Assembly: GCA_947366545.1 (NCBI GenBank)
Contig: CANBAL010000005.1
Coordinates: 23,853-87,852 of the forward strand
Source: an uncultured Clostridia bacterium
GTDB lineage: Bacteria > Bacillota > Clostridia > Christensenellales > UBA1242
Length of the DNA stretch: 64,000 nt
Direction: 5' to 3'
Each line of letters opens with the position of its first letter. Within the stretch, counting starts at the first letter, position 1. This document shows, one piece after another, positions 42,795 through 53,693 of this stretch. Made by a program: the position numbers and the translations under genes. The notes below the pieces were generated by a model, which searched no databases, was not told the DNA's origin, and worked only from the letters and a program-made list of their open reading frames with translations.

Positions 42795-43924
42795 TGAAGA
42801 GGATGGAAAGTAAGGTAAGATATGAGATTAAAGGGTTAAATCAAGAGCGGGCTTTTAATCAGCTTATAAAGGAAGTCACAATATTATCCTTAGAGAGAAA
42901 GGACAAGCATATTTCGGTGATTGAAGTTTCGCCTCGGGACGCCAAAAAGACAAGAAAATTTTTAAGGAATAATAACTTTGAAATTTTAAGTGAAAAAAGT
43001 CAGGGAGCATATTCATGGTGGAAAGTGTTTTTGTCCTCTTATGGTATAATTGTGGCACTTGTGCTATCGGTAGCGTTCTATATTGCACAAATGAATGTAA
43101 TTTGGCAGATAAAAGTGTTTGGTAATGATAAACTTGCAACAAGCGAAATTACCTCTTTTATTGAGGAGAACTTAGACAGCCGATTTATTTCAAATTTTAA
43201 TACAAAACAAATGGAAATTTTACTTAAAGATAATTTTGATAGGATTAGTTCGGTAAGCGTGGCAATTATCGGGCAAAGTGTGGTGGTAAATATTCATGAG
43301 AGTTTACTCCCTGATGAGATGACCACCGTTTATGATCCGCTTGTCAGCGAGTATGATTGTTTGATTACAAGTATAGAGCTTATTCAAGGCACACTAGCCG
43401 TTAAAGAGGGACAGGTAATTCGCAAAGGGCAAATCCTTGTCCAGCCTTTTATAATAGACTCGCAGGGGCAGAGACGGGATGTAAAACCTATGGCGAAGAT
43501 AGAGGCGGATGTTTGGATTAGCGGGCAAAGTGAACATAGAGAAAGTTATTATAAACGTTATCGCACGGGCGTGAAGGTAGAGGAAAGTGAGATATCTCTT
43601 TTTGGGCTTGTCATCTATTCTCATAAGGTAAGCATGCAATTCAGTGAATATGATTTAGAAGAAAAAACTGAGAATTTAAATAAAAATATACTGCTGCCAT
43701 TTAAATTAAATAAAAAAATTTACTATGAGACTAAAACGGAACTTATAGAAAAAGGGTTTGATGAGGTCAAAGAAGAAAAAATTTCAGAGGCAAAACAAAA
43801 AGCCTTGCTTTCTACAGAAGAATGTGAGATAATAAAGGCGGAAAATGTCACGATAAAAAGTGGAGCAGGTGTGCATATTATCACCTATACTCTTACTGTA
43901 AGTCGTGAAATTGGAGGCGTATGA
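42794..43924 (+). CDS. yqfD: Sporulation protein YqfD
   Basis: YqfD-like architecture, VKEGQVIRKGQILV. Confidence 0.8.
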   Translation: MKRMESKVRYEIKGLNQERAFNQLIKEVTILSLERKDKHISVIEVSPRDAKKTRKFLRNNNFEILSEKSQGAYSWWKVFLSSYGIIVALVLSVAFYIAQMNVIWQIKVFGNDKLATSEITSFIEENLDSRFISNFNTKQMEILLKDNFDRISSVSVAIIGQSVVVNIHESLLPDEMTTVYDPLVSEYDCLITSIELIQGTLAVKEGQVIRKGQILVQPFIIDSQGQRRDVKPMAKIEADVWISGQSEHRESYYKRYRTGVKVEESEISLFGLVIYSHKVSMQFSEYDLEEKTENLNKNILLPFKLNKKIYYETKTELIEKGFDEVKEEKISEAKQKALLSTEECEIIKAENVTIKSGAGVHIITYTLTVSREIGGV

Positions 43925-44400
43925 AAATTTATTTTAATAATGTTCCAATCCTACTTATGAGGAACTTTAAGAAACTTGCAGATGTGGCATTAGAACTGAC
44001 TGGAAATAAAGCGGAAGATATCGCTTTAGGTCTTACCTTCATAAGTCCTGAGGGCATACAAAAACTCAATAAAGAGCAAAGAGGAGTGGACAAAGTCACG
44101 GATGTACTTTCCTTTCCGCTGTTAGATATTCATGAGGGGGAGAAACTGTCACAATTTGAGGGCGAGCGTCTACCAAATCATATCCTTCCTCTTGGGGATA
44201 TAGTAATTTGTAAAGATAAGGCAAAGGCCCAAGCAAAGGAGTATGGGCATAGCTTGAAAAGGGAGGTATCTTTTCTCTTTGTGCATGGTCTGTTGCATTT
44301 ACTAGGGTATGACCATATGGAAAAAGAGGAAGAAAGTAGGATGATGAGCCTTACTGAAAATATACTTTTAAATCTAGGCTTAGGAAGAAAAGATGGTTAA
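43921..44400 (+). CDS. ybeY: Endoribonuclease YbeY
   Basis: HGLLHLLGYDH zinc motif. Confidence 0.95.
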   Translation: MKIYFNNVPILLMRNFKKLADVALELTGNKAEDIALGLTFISPEGIQKLNKEQRGVDKVTDVLSFPLLDIHEGEKLSQFEGERLPNHILPLGDIVICKDKAKAQAKEYGHSLKREVSFLFVHGLLHLLGYDHMEKEEESRMMSLTENILLNLGLGRKDG

Positions 44401-45235
44401 GTGCGGATATGTGGCGATAGTTGGGCGGCCTAACGCAGGGAAAAGCACTCTTGTCAACACCCTTGTCGGTGAAAAGGTGGCGATAGTGTCTTCCAAACCG
44501 CAGACAACTCGTGATAATATAATAGGAATTATGAATGGAGAGGGGTACCAAGCCGTGCTTGTTGATACCCCCGGCGTGCATCACAGCAAAAACAAACTCG
44601 ATAAATATATGATGAAAAACCTCCGCTCTGCAATAAGTGGCGTAGATATTATTATTTACTTAATTGACGGCAGTAAGGAAAGCGATGAAGAGGAGAGAGA
44701 GTACATAACAAAACTTAGGTCTTTAGGACTGCCGCTTATAGTTGTGAAGACCAAAGCCGATAAGCCAGTAAATTGTAACGAAAAAGAAGATATAAAAATA
44801 TCTTCACTTACTGGTGAGGGGATAAAGGATTTAAAAGATAGAATTATAGATGCTCTGCCAACAAGGGAGGGGTATATTTACGACCAAGATTATTACACCG
44901 ATAAAAGCGTAAAATTCTTAATTGCTGAGGCGATAAGGGAGGCATGCCTCAATATGTTCAGGCAGGAAATTCCTCATGGTATAGCCGTTGAGATTACAAG
45001 ATTTGATGAGCGAGATTGCCTTGCAATTATTGAAGCAGATATTGTATGTGAGGCTGAAAGGCATAAGGGGATTATTATAGGCAAAGGCGGCAATAATTTA
45101 AAGTTGATAGGACAGAAGGCTCGACAGTACGCCGAGGAGATCCTTGACGGAAAGGTGCTTTTAAAACTATTCGTAAGGGTGGAAGAAGACTGGCGAGATA
45201 ACCCTAACAAATTAAAAGGACTGGGGTTTAACTAA
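44393..45235 (+). CDS. era: GTPase Era
   Basis: GRPNAGKSTLVN, DTPGVH, KH domain IIIGKGG. Confidence 0.95.
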   Translation: MVKCGYVAIVGRPNAGKSTLVNTLVGEKVAIVSSKPQTTRDNIIGIMNGEGYQAVLVDTPGVHHSKNKLDKYMMKNLRSAISGVDIIIYLIDGSKESDEEEREYITKLRSLGLPLIVVKTKADKPVNCNEKEDIKISSLTGEGIKDLKDRIIDALPTREGYIYDQDYYTDKSVKFLIAEAIREACLNMFRQEIPHGIAVEITRFDERDCLAIIEADIVCEAERHKGIIIGKGGNNLKLIGQKARQYAEEILDGKVLLKLFVRVEEDWRDNPNKLKGLGFN

Positions 45236-45348
45236 TGGACAAAAAGAAAAAGAAGGAAAATGATAAAAAGACAGCCAAATTTAAGGAAGAATATTTTAAA
45301 TATTATGACGATGTCAAAAGTCATACGCATAAAGTAATCGATTGGTAA
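45235..45348 (+). CDS. 37-aa small basic ORF coupled to era
   Basis: TAATG overlap with era stop; MDKKKKKENDKKTAKFKEEYFKYYDDVKSHTHKVIDW; below track cutoff. Confidence 0.4.
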   Translation: MDKKKKKENDKKTAKFKEEYFKYYDDVKSHTHKVIDW

Positions 45349-45410
45349 AAAAGGGTATTGACATAAGGGAATGAATATAGTAATATAGTTGTGTAAAGGG
45401 GAGGAAAAAG

Positions 45411-46055
45411 ATGATAGGAAAAGAAGTTCCACAATATGTTGTTAATTTGATGAATACAAATCCAACAAAATACTTTGAGATTGTGCCACCAAAAGATCAA
45501 GAGGCATATATCGATTATGCTATTGGTTTCTTGACTAAATATTTAAGGGGGCTTAATAAACTTAGTAGGGATTGTTTAGAAACTCAATGTTTAAAAAGAA
45601 TGAAAATTTTTAAACTGGATCGTTCTTATGAGCATAGATATGGCATCAAAGAAAGAATAAAAAGAGAAAAAAACTATTTCACACGCAAATTGATGGAGGA
45701 AATTGAAGACGACTATATGCGTTGTGATTTCATTGACTCATCTGATATCGCGTTAAGTATGAGTGATAAGTCAAGAAGCAAATATGGTGATGGTATTGCA
45801 AGGTTTGCAAGTATTATTCTTGCAAGGGAAGAAGCAAGAATAAGAATAATGCATCAGAATGATAGGCGAGAAATTGAAAAAGATTCTGATTTTAAATATA
45901 TTCGCCTTATTAGGGAGAGACTTATAGTGAAATGCAAAGAAATACGGGAGACTTTTGCCCATGATGATAGAGGACTTCAAAAGATTTTAAATGAGCAGTT
46001 TGCTGAAGATATGATGGCTGATCATAAATCAGTGCCAGACGATGAAAGCGTATAA
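45411..46055 (+). CDS. Hypothetical protein
   Basis: RBS GGGGAGG; TTGACA-type promoter upstream. Confidence 0.55.
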   Translation: MIGKEVPQYVVNLMNTNPTKYFEIVPPKDQEAYIDYAIGFLTKYLRGLNKLSRDCLETQCLKRMKIFKLDRSYEHRYGIKERIKREKNYFTRKLMEEIEDDYMRCDFIDSSDIALSMSDKSRSKYGDGIARFASIILAREEARIRIMHQNDRREIEKDSDFKYIRLIRERLIVKCKEIRETFAHDDRGLQKILNEQFAEDMMADHKSVPDDESV

Positions 46056-46082
46056 AAAAACAGGTTACAAACCTGTTTTTTT
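46054..46082. terminator. Bidirectional terminator
   Basis: AAAAAAACAGGTT-ACA-AACCTGTTTTTTT. Confidence 0.85.
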
Positions 46083-48087
46083 AATAGTTTGAAAATTGAC
46101 TGTTGTAAAGATTGTAATAGAAGCCTTTTTTGTTTAAAAGTTCTTCATGAGTGCCTTGCTCAATAATATTGCCTTTATTCATAACAAGTATCATGTCTGC
46201 CGAGGTGATTGTAGAAAGCCTGTGTGCAACTATGAAACTTGTTCTTCCCTTCATGATATTATTAAAGGCTTTTTGGATTGCAATTTCCGTTCTTGTATCA
46301 ATATTGCTTGTTGCCTCGTCAAGTATAAGGATGCTTGGCTTGGTCAACATAATTCTTGCAATACAGATAAGTTGTTTTTGGCCCTGTGATAGGTTGTCGC
46401 CATTTTCATTTATTATGGTGTTGTAGCCGTTTGGCATGGTTTCAATAAAGTAGTCGGCTCCGGCAAGGTGTGCCGCTCTTTTTATTTCACGCATGCTTGC
46501 ATTAGGTTTACCATAGGCGATATTATCACGAATGCTCGCTGAGAAAAGCCATGTTTCTTGCAGTACCATTCCATACTGGTCTCTGAGACTTTTTCTTTTC
46601 ACTTCTGTAACAGGGCGACCGCTTACTTTAATTTCGCCTTTGTCCACATCGTAAAACCGCATCAAAAGGTTTATAAGAGTACTTTTGCCACAGCCTGTTG
46701 GCCCTACTATTGCGATTTTTTGACCTTTAAGCGCTTTAAAATTTAAATTCTGAATAAGTTTTTTGTCCTTTGTATAAGAAAAATCTACATCTTTAAATTC
46801 AACCATTCCAGTTTTGCGCTTGATTACTGACAGATTTTCGTCACTAACCTCGTTTTCAATATCAAGGACATTGAACACACGGGTGGCGGATGCAAAGGCG
46901 GATTGAAGGTCGGTGAAAACATTTGAAATTTCGTTAAAAGGTTTTGTGTATTTGTTTGCGTAGGAAAGGAGGGTGGAGATAGAGCCAATACTCATTACGC
47001 CGTCTAATGCATATACACATCCCATGATAGCGACTATGGCATATATAAGTCCGTTAATAAATCTTGATACTGGGCCTGCGGTGGAGGCATAGAAGGAGGC
47101 TTTTTCCGAACTTTCTCTAAGTTTCTCGTTGATTTCATCAAATTTTTTAATAGAACGCTCTTCATACTGGAAGGCTTGCACTACTTTTTGATTGCCAATC
47201 ATTTCCACAAGATTGCCAGAAAGGTCGCCAAGAATTTTAGCCTCTTTCTTGTAAAGCTTATGTGTGCGTTTTGCGATAAAGAATGCAATGATAATGGACA
47301 GTGGAGTAAGAGCGACAATAACAGTAGCAATAATAGGGTGTACAAGATACATAAACACTACGGTAAGAATGATAGTAGCAATGCAATCAAAGAAGGTGGT
47401 CAGCCCAAGTACAAAGCCGTCTGTGATGTTGTCGACATCGTTTACCATTCTGCTTTGTAGGTCGCCGTGGCTGGAAGAGTCGATATATTTAATAGGCACC
47501 TTGTTAAACTTGTTGAAGATGTCTTTGTGCATAAGTTCCTCAATTTTGTAGGAAAGGGTGTTTGACATTTTATCAGTCAGCCACTTGCACACTGCAAATC
47601 CCACAATACATCCAGCAAGAATGAAGGCAATTTTCATAAGTTTGTCAAAATCCACACTACCGGCACCAATTATGCAGTCAATACCTTTACCTATTAAAAG
47701 CGGTATAAATATTTCAAATAAAGAGTTCACAAGAGCAAAGATAATTGCTCCAATAAGGTAGCCAATGTTTGGCTTTGCATAATGCAGGAATCTCTTTATT
47801 GTGGAAGACTTCTTTGTTTTTTTGATTTTTGCTATTTTTTCAATTCTAGGGCCGCCCTTGTCAAGAATGATAGGATTGTCCACCAAGGTTTTCATTTTCT
47901 CATCTTCTTGACGCAAAGCATTTGAGTTGTGAAGGGAGGCGGGAACAGCGGTAGGCACCTCAACATCTTTTACAGGCTGTACTTTTTCAGGATTGTTAAA
48001 AGAGGGCTTAGGCAGATTTGCAATCGCTTTTTGCAGTTTCCTAAACTCTTTTTCATCCTTTTTAGTTGGTACTTTTTTCTCTTCCAT
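46081..48087 (-). CDS. ABC exporter half-transporter (canonical NBD)
   Basis: GPTGCGKST; LSQGQKQ; LDEATSNID. Confidence 0.92.
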   Translation of the reverse strand: MEEKKVPTKKDEKEFRKLQKAIANLPKPSFNNPEKVQPVKDVEVPTAVPASLHNSNALRQEDEKMKTLVDNPIILDKGGPRIEKIAKIKKTKKSSTIKRFLHYAKPNIGYLIGAIIFALVNSLFEIFIPLLIGKGIDCIIGAGSVDFDKLMKIAFILAGCIVGFAVCKWLTDKMSNTLSYKIEELMHKDIFNKFNKVPIKYIDSSSHGDLQSRMVNDVDNITDGFVLGLTTFFDCIATIILTVVFMYLVHPIIATVIVALTPLSIIIAFFIAKRTHKLYKKEAKILGDLSGNLVEMIGNQKVVQAFQYEERSIKKFDEINEKLRESSEKASFYASTAGPVSRFINGLIYAIVAIMGCVYALDGVMSIGSISTLLSYANKYTKPFNEISNVFTDLQSAFASATRVFNVLDIENEVSDENLSVIKRKTGMVEFKDVDFSYTKDKKLIQNLNFKALKGQKIAIVGPTGCGKSTLINLLMRFYDVDKGEIKVSGRPVTEVKRKSLRDQYGMVLQETWLFSASIRDNIAYGKPNASMREIKRAAHLAGADYFIETMPNGYNTIINENGDNLSQGQKQLICIARIMLTKPSILILDEATSNIDTRTEIAIQKAFNNIMKGRTSFIVAHRLSTITSADMILVMNKGNIIEQGTHEELLNKKGFYYNLYNSQFSNY

Positions 48088-48097
48088 AATTTACCTT

Positions 48098-49840
48098 TTA
48101 TTTAGTTTGGCTTTCGTAGATTTCTCTATACACCATGCAGTTTTCCAGCAAATCTTTATGCTTTCCAATCCCCACCACATTACCGTTTTCAAGTACGACT
48201 ATTTTGTTTGCATTTTTGACGGTGTTTGCACGCTGTGAGACAAGTATTATCGTGGCATCAATGTCCTCTTTGATAGCCTTTCTAAGAGCGGCATCGGTGG
48301 CAAAATCAAGGGCAGAGGCACTGTCATCCAAAATTAAAATTTCAGGGTCACCAACAAGCGCTCTTGCAATAGTGAGGCGCTGTCTCTGGCCGCCAGAGAG
48401 ATTTTTACCGCCGGCTTGAATTTTGTAACTATATTTGTCTGGCAATTCGTTTACAAAATCGCTGCTTTGTGAAATTTTGATTGCCTTTGTCATTTCTTCC
48501 ACGCTTGCGTCAGCCTTTCTCCAGCGTAGATTATCGCGGAGTGTGCCCTTAAATAGCACCGCCTTTTGTGGAACAAGCCCTATCTTACTCCTAAGCTGAT
48601 GAAAACTGTAGTCTTTGACATTTATTCCGTCAATAAAAACATCACCCTTTGTCGTATCGTAAAAACGAGGGATAAGGTTTATAATACTGCTCTTTCCACT
48701 TCCAGTACCGCCGATTATTCCAATAGTTTCCCCCTTGTTTATCACAAGATTTAGGTCTTTAATGGCTTCTTTCGATGCTCCTTGATATGCAAAAGTCGCA
48801 TTTCTAAACTCAATTTTTGGTGCAGAGGAAAGAGGAGAAAGGTTGATTTCCTCCTTGTTTGTCTCAACTACTGAAGGCTTTGTATCAAACACTTCGTTTA
48901 TTCTTCCTGCACAGTTGAAGGCTTTAATAAAGGCAATGATAATGTTGGCAACAGAAACAAGTGCAGCAGAAATTTGCAGCATATAGTTGATAAATGCAAT
49001 CACTTGTCCTTGCGTTAGCAACCCAATATTTACTTGCCCACCGCCAAACCAAAGAACGGCGATGATTGAAAAATTGATAATGGTTGTTGTGATAGGGGTG
49101 AGCATTGCTGAAATATTTGTCACCTTAATAGAGGATTTTCTCAAATTTTTTGCAGAGACGGAAAAGCGTGCCTCTTCGTATTCTTGCTTGTTAAAGGCTC
49201 GCACCACCCTTGCACCTTGTAAATTTTCTCGTGTTATTTCGCTCACCTTGTCAAGATTTTTTTGAGTTTTGTCATACAGCGGCTCGGTAATTTTTAAAAT
49301 TAAGAACACCGCGCCTATTGTCAGCGGAGCGATTACAAGGAAGATAAGTGATAGTTTTAAATCAATAATCATAGCCATAACAGCGGAGCCAATCAAAAGC
49401 AGAGGGGAGCGCATAACCTGTTTAATAAACATTCCCACCGCTTGTCGTATGCGGGTGACATCGTGGGTGATACGGTTGTTGAGGGTGGCGGTACCAAACT
49501 TGTCAAGTTCTGCAAATGAAAAAGTGTTGATATGTTCAAACATGGCTTTCCTTATGTTGTAGGCAATACCGGTGGACGCGGTTGCGGCAAATTTTTGGCA
49601 AATTAAAGCAGATGCAATGCCAACGATGTTAAGAGCAATTACAATCGACCCCATAATAATGATGTAGTTAAAGTCATGATTGGCAACGCCTATGTCAATC
49701 ATATTGGCTACAAGCATAGGGATTGCGATATCGGTTGCGGTCTCAAAAACTTTGAAAAAAGGTGCAAGCCACATTTGCTTTTTATAGCCTTTAAAGTACT
49801 TAAAAAGTTTTCTCATTTTGTTGTCCTTAAATATTACCAA
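48098..49840 (-). CDS. ABC exporter half-transporter (degenerate Walker B)
   Basis: GGTGSGKSS; LSGGQRQ; LDDSASALD. Confidence 0.92.
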   Translation of the reverse strand: MVIFKDNKMRKLFKYFKGYKKQMWLAPFFKVFETATDIAIPMLVANMIDIGVANHDFNYIIIMGSIVIALNIVGIASALICQKFAATASTGIAYNIRKAMFEHINTFSFAELDKFGTATLNNRITHDVTRIRQAVGMFIKQVMRSPLLLIGSAVMAMIIDLKLSLIFLVIAPLTIGAVFLILKITEPLYDKTQKNLDKVSEITRENLQGARVVRAFNKQEYEEARFSVSAKNLRKSSIKVTNISAMLTPITTTIINFSIIAVLWFGGGQVNIGLLTQGQVIAFINYMLQISAALVSVANIIIAFIKAFNCAGRINEVFDTKPSVVETNKEEINLSPLSSAPKIEFRNATFAYQGASKEAIKDLNLVINKGETIGIIGGTGSGKSSIINLIPRFYDTTKGDVFIDGINVKDYSFHQLRSKIGLVPQKAVLFKGTLRDNLRWRKADASVEEMTKAIKISQSSDFVNELPDKYSYKIQAGGKNLSGGQRQRLTIARALVGDPEILILDDSASALDFATDAALRKAIKEDIDATIILVSQRANTVKNANKIVVLENGNVVGIGKHKDLLENCMVYREIYESQTK

Positions 49841-49950
49841 AAGATTATATCATAACGCTAAATTTTAATAAAACAAATTATTGACAAATCTCAGCAAAAA
49901 GATACAAAATGGCGGTGGAATTTGCATGCCGGCAAGCATAAATAAGTAAT

Positions 49951-50823
49951 ATGAGAAAAAAGATATGTGACAAATTTAATATAATCAAAAATGTAAGTTT
50001 CAAAACGCTGTCAAGTATAAAAACAGGCGGAAGGGCAAGATATCTGGCTTTTCCAAATAATGAAGAAGATTTAGTGACCCTTATAACTTATTTAAAATCA
50101 CACCATAAAAAATACTATGTTTTAGGCAATGGCACCAACACTCTTGCCCCTGATGGAATGTATCGCGGAGTGATAATTAAATTGACAGAGCTTAACACTG
50201 TCATCGTAAATGAAAACAAGATTTATGCTGAGGCAGGTGCAAGTCTTAATAGAGTAATTGGTCTCGCTTTGGCAAATGGTCTAGCTGGTTTAGAGGAGGG
50301 AAGTGGCATTCCTGCATCAATAGGCGGCGGCATAATAATGAATTGTGGTGCCTATAATTTTGAAATGTCAAAAGTGTTAAATAAGGTGAGATTGTTGCGG
50401 GACGGCAGAGTAATTGAGCTTGATAAAAGTGAGTGCGGGTTTGGTTATAGAACCAGCACCTTTAAAGAAGATGATGTCATTCTAGGCGGCGAATTTATTT
50501 TAAAAAAAGAGGATGAAGAAAAACTGCGAGAAAGACAAAAGGCGGTTTTAGAAAAGAGAAAAAACTTCCCTTGTCTTCCAAGCCTTGGCAGCGTTTTTAA
50601 AAGGAAGGAAGGTCTTATTGTAAGTAAGATGCTTGATGAAATGGGGTTTAAAGGATTTTGCTGTGGCGGTGCGAAGGTAAGTGAGCAGCATGCGGGAATA
50701 ATTGTGAACTATCAAGATGCAAAATCAAAAGATGTGCTTAAACTTATTAATATTATAAAAAATAGGGTGAAAAACGAAAAAAATATCATTTTAGAAGAAG
50801 AAATAAAGATTTTATCAAAATAA
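49951..50823 (+). CDS. murB: UDP-N-acetylenolpyruvoylglucosamine reductase
   Basis: YVLGNGTNTLAPD, GSGIPASIGGGIIMNCGAY. Confidence 0.93.
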   Translation: MRKKICDKFNIIKNVSFKTLSSIKTGGRARYLAFPNNEEDLVTLITYLKSHHKKYYVLGNGTNTLAPDGMYRGVIIKLTELNTVIVNENKIYAEAGASLNRVIGLALANGLAGLEEGSGIPASIGGGIIMNCGAYNFEMSKVLNKVRLLRDGRVIELDKSECGFGYRTSTFKEDDVILGGEFILKKEDEEKLRERQKAVLEKRKNFPCLPSLGSVFKRKEGLIVSKMLDEMGFKGFCCGGAKVSEQHAGIIVNYQDAKSKDVLKLINIIKNRVKNEKNIILEEEIKILSK

Positions 50824-50871
50824 TTTTACATTTTTCGCAGCATTTGTTATTCTTATAAAGAGGATAACACA

Positions 50872-51591
50872 ATGAAAGTGGAAGTTGTAGGCAGTGGTTT
50901 TACATGGCTAAATGAGCCGAATACAAGTTTTATTATCAATGATAGTATTATTTTCGATACACCTCAAAGCAGTACCAAATTTATGAATATTGACTATTCA
51001 AAAATTCGGTATATTTTTATTACGCATTTTCATTCCGACCACTTTGCAGACCTACATATTGTTGTTGATTATGTCCGCCATTTAAACCCTGACTATAAGG
51101 TTAAGGTGTTTGGGCCAAAAGGAATTTTTAAACGCCTAATAAAAATGATGAAACTCATGGGTGCAAATAAGAGAACGGTAGCGGGAAAAGTACTTAAATG
51201 TTTTGAGTTCATAGATATTAAAGACCATATGAAGTTTAATATTGAAGGCATGGAGGTGGAAGCGATTGAAGTTAAGCATTCCACTAAGCCTTGCTATGGC
51301 TTTGTGTTTAAAGAGGGTGGTTGCAGCAAGATTGTAGGTTTTACTGGAGACACTTATATGTGCGCGGGCGTTATGGAAATAGTTGAGAAAAGTGATGTTG
51401 TTTTCATTGATACAGCCTCACGCTCACACTTTGATAGCACTGCGCATTTGACACGGGAAGAGGTGGTAGATATTAAAAAAAGATACCCAAAAAAGAAGTT
51501 TTATAGCGTGCATATTGATAGTCGTATACAGGATGAATTTAGCGATAAATTGACTATCGCTGCCCGCGGACAGATAATAAAAATAAAGTGA
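50872..51591 (+). CDS. MBL-fold hydrolase (RNase Z-like)
   Basis: FITHFHSDHFADLH. Confidence 0.85.
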   Translation: MKVEVVGSGFTWLNEPNTSFIINDSIIFDTPQSSTKFMNIDYSKIRYIFITHFHSDHFADLHIVVDYVRHLNPDYKVKVFGPKGIFKRLIKMMKLMGANKRTVAGKVLKCFEFIDIKDHMKFNIEGMEVEAIEVKHSTKPCYGFVFKEGGCSKIVGFTGDTYMCAGVMEIVEKSDVVFIDTASRSHFDSTAHLTREEVVDIKKRYPKKKFYSVHIDSRIQDEFSDKLTIAARGQIIKIK

Positions 51592-51665
51592 AAGCGCTTG
51601 TCTTTTTTAAATATAAATGTTAAAATAAGACAGAATAAATAATATATTGTCGATTTGGAGGAATA

Positions 51666-53630
51666 ATGTCTGCAGCAACACTCGTAGTGCTAATTAATGT
51701 TTTGTTTTTTTTAATGCTTGCATTGGGACTTTTTATCGGAATAAAGAGGGGCGTATTTAGGTCTCTCATTCATTTAGGTTTTATGGCTGCTGCAATAGGG
51801 CTTGCTATATTAATTTCGGGGCCAATCACTTCGGGTATACTGCACATGAGAATTGTCTCCTCACCAGAAGGGATGATAACAATAAGTGAATATATATTGC
51901 ATGGCGTGTCTGCACCTGCTCTTAACGGATTTATTAATGACCTTCCTTCTGCGATAGTAGGGCCTATTGTACTAATTGTTGTTGCAATATTAATGTGTTT
52001 ATTATTTGAACTTGGCTATGTGCTTTTCGGGAAACTTTACTTAAATAAAAAAGGATTGCTTAAACCCGCCAAAAAAACAAGATTTATCGGTTCGTTAGCT
52101 GGCGTTGCTGAGATGTTTTTGTTAATCGTATTAATGCTTATGCCAATGACCTCTTTAAGCGGTACCTTGCAAGAACTTTCGCAAAATAGCACAAGCGACT
52201 CTAGCATTGCTGTAAGCACCATTGTAAATCAAAATATACCATCATTTTTGCTTGAGTTTAGTGAAGAGTTCAATCAAAGTGCGGTAGGCAAGATTACCGA
52301 AATGGGCGGACTTAACGATGCCCTATATGATAGTGTTACGCAGATATCATCGGGGGATAAAAATCTTTCTGTGAAAAATGATATTCTTCCAGCAATTAAA
52401 GTGTATGACGAACTTGCTGCTGATTTGGAGGCTTGCCTTGCAGATTTTGATAACGCAAACTATGATGCATTAGGGGAGAAACTTTGTAAACTTATAGACA
52501 CCGATTTATTTAAAAACGCTGCCCAGCCAATCGTGAAAGATGTACTAAAAAATAAAAAAGAATTTTTGGATTCTTTAAGTTTGGATGTAGATTTAAGATA
52601 CGCATTAAGTGACACTTTTGATAACCTTTCTACTAGGTTTGAAGAGAAGGATTTTGATTTTCAAGCATATACAAAGGTGGCAGTAAAGGATGTTACAGGC
52701 TTATTACAAATGCTTGCGCAAGAAAAATTTATCAACGAGTTTGTTTATATCGTTAGAGGAGCAAGTGCCAATAAACTTCTCGAAAAAGAGGGATTTACGG
52801 TGCTAGCAAATGCGGGTAAACAGTTAATCAACTTTACGGTGTTAGAAGACGCCTATCCTGTCTTAGAAAATATGCTGTATAGGTTGCCAAAAGTGGTAAG
52901 AGATATGGTTGACATAAGTTATATCTATGATTATCAGTCTGCAAGAACGGAAATTGCCAAGGTATTAGATGTCGGTTTACAGCTTATAAATGTGGAAAGT
53001 GTAAATGGCACTCCAGTTAATTTGCTAGAGCAACTTATAAATGGTGATAGAAATTTTATATCAAATATAGTTAATAGTGATAGTAGCACCGTAATTTTAC
53101 GCGAGATAGCAAAGTCCTATCCACTCAAAAGTTTCTTAGTCAATATTTTTGAAAATATTGATGAACGAGTACTTGCGGGTATTAAAGAACTTAACCCTTC
53201 TGTACAGGATGACTCATTCCTCACCTCAATTAGTTTTAATGATTCGGAGGGTGCCCAAGAGGCTTTTGCCGATAGGGTGCAGCTTCAAGCTGAAGATTTG
53301 GCAGAACTTGCAAAAGAAATCTATGGCAAAAATATTTCAGTAAAAGATGGAAATTTACTCGATAAAATCAAAAATTTCGTGTTAAAACACGCAAATCTTG
53401 AAACAAATCGATCTACAAGCGTATTTACAAGTGTATTTAATAACATTATAAATTTCTTTAATGGCACCATAAAACTTGCGGATGGAACTCCTGCTTTTTC
53501 AAATTATCAGCATTTTGAAGCGCTTGTTGATGAGCAGTTTGCCTCTTTAGATTTGACGCAGTATGGTGATATCAATCTTCAAAGTAAATATTTGTTGGTG
53601 TCTTACACTGAAATTATGGGGCAGATCTAG
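51666..53630 (+). CDS. CvpA-like membrane protein with long C-terminal extension
   Basis: N-terminal TM block typical of CvpA (GLFIGIKRGVFRSLIHLG). Confidence 0.55.
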   Translation: MSAATLVVLINVLFFLMLALGLFIGIKRGVFRSLIHLGFMAAAIGLAILISGPITSGILHMRIVSSPEGMITISEYILHGVSAPALNGFINDLPSAIVGPIVLIVVAILMCLLFELGYVLFGKLYLNKKGLLKPAKKTRFIGSLAGVAEMFLLIVLMLMPMTSLSGTLQELSQNSTSDSSIAVSTIVNQNIPSFLLEFSEEFNQSAVGKITEMGGLNDALYDSVTQISSGDKNLSVKNDILPAIKVYDELAADLEACLADFDNANYDALGEKLCKLIDTDLFKNAAQPIVKDVLKNKKEFLDSLSLDVDLRYALSDTFDNLSTRFEEKDFDFQAYTKVAVKDVTGLLQMLAQEKFINEFVYIVRGASANKLLEKEGFTVLANAGKQLINFTVLEDAYPVLENMLYRLPKVVRDMVDISYIYDYQSARTEIAKVLDVGLQLINVESVNGTPVNLLEQLINGDRNFISNIVNSDSSTVILREIAKSYPLKSFLVNIFENIDERVLAGIKELNPSVQDDSFLTSISFNDSEGAQEAFADRVQLQAEDLAELAKEIYGKNISVKDGNLLDKIKNFVLKHANLETNRSTSVFTSVFNNIINFFNGTIKLADGTPAFSNYQHFEALVDEQFASLDLTQYGDINLQSKYLLVSYTEIMGQI

Positions 53631-53693
53631 CCTGCAATTTGTTTGACAATAAAATTTTATATATGGTATATTTAAATTGATTAAGGAGGAGTT

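Noticed and set aside
48098-49840. Non-canonical Walker B (LDDSASALD) as evidence of a broken transporter
   Set aside because: One degenerate site is standard in heterodimeric ABC exporters; the partner 46081-48087 is canonical
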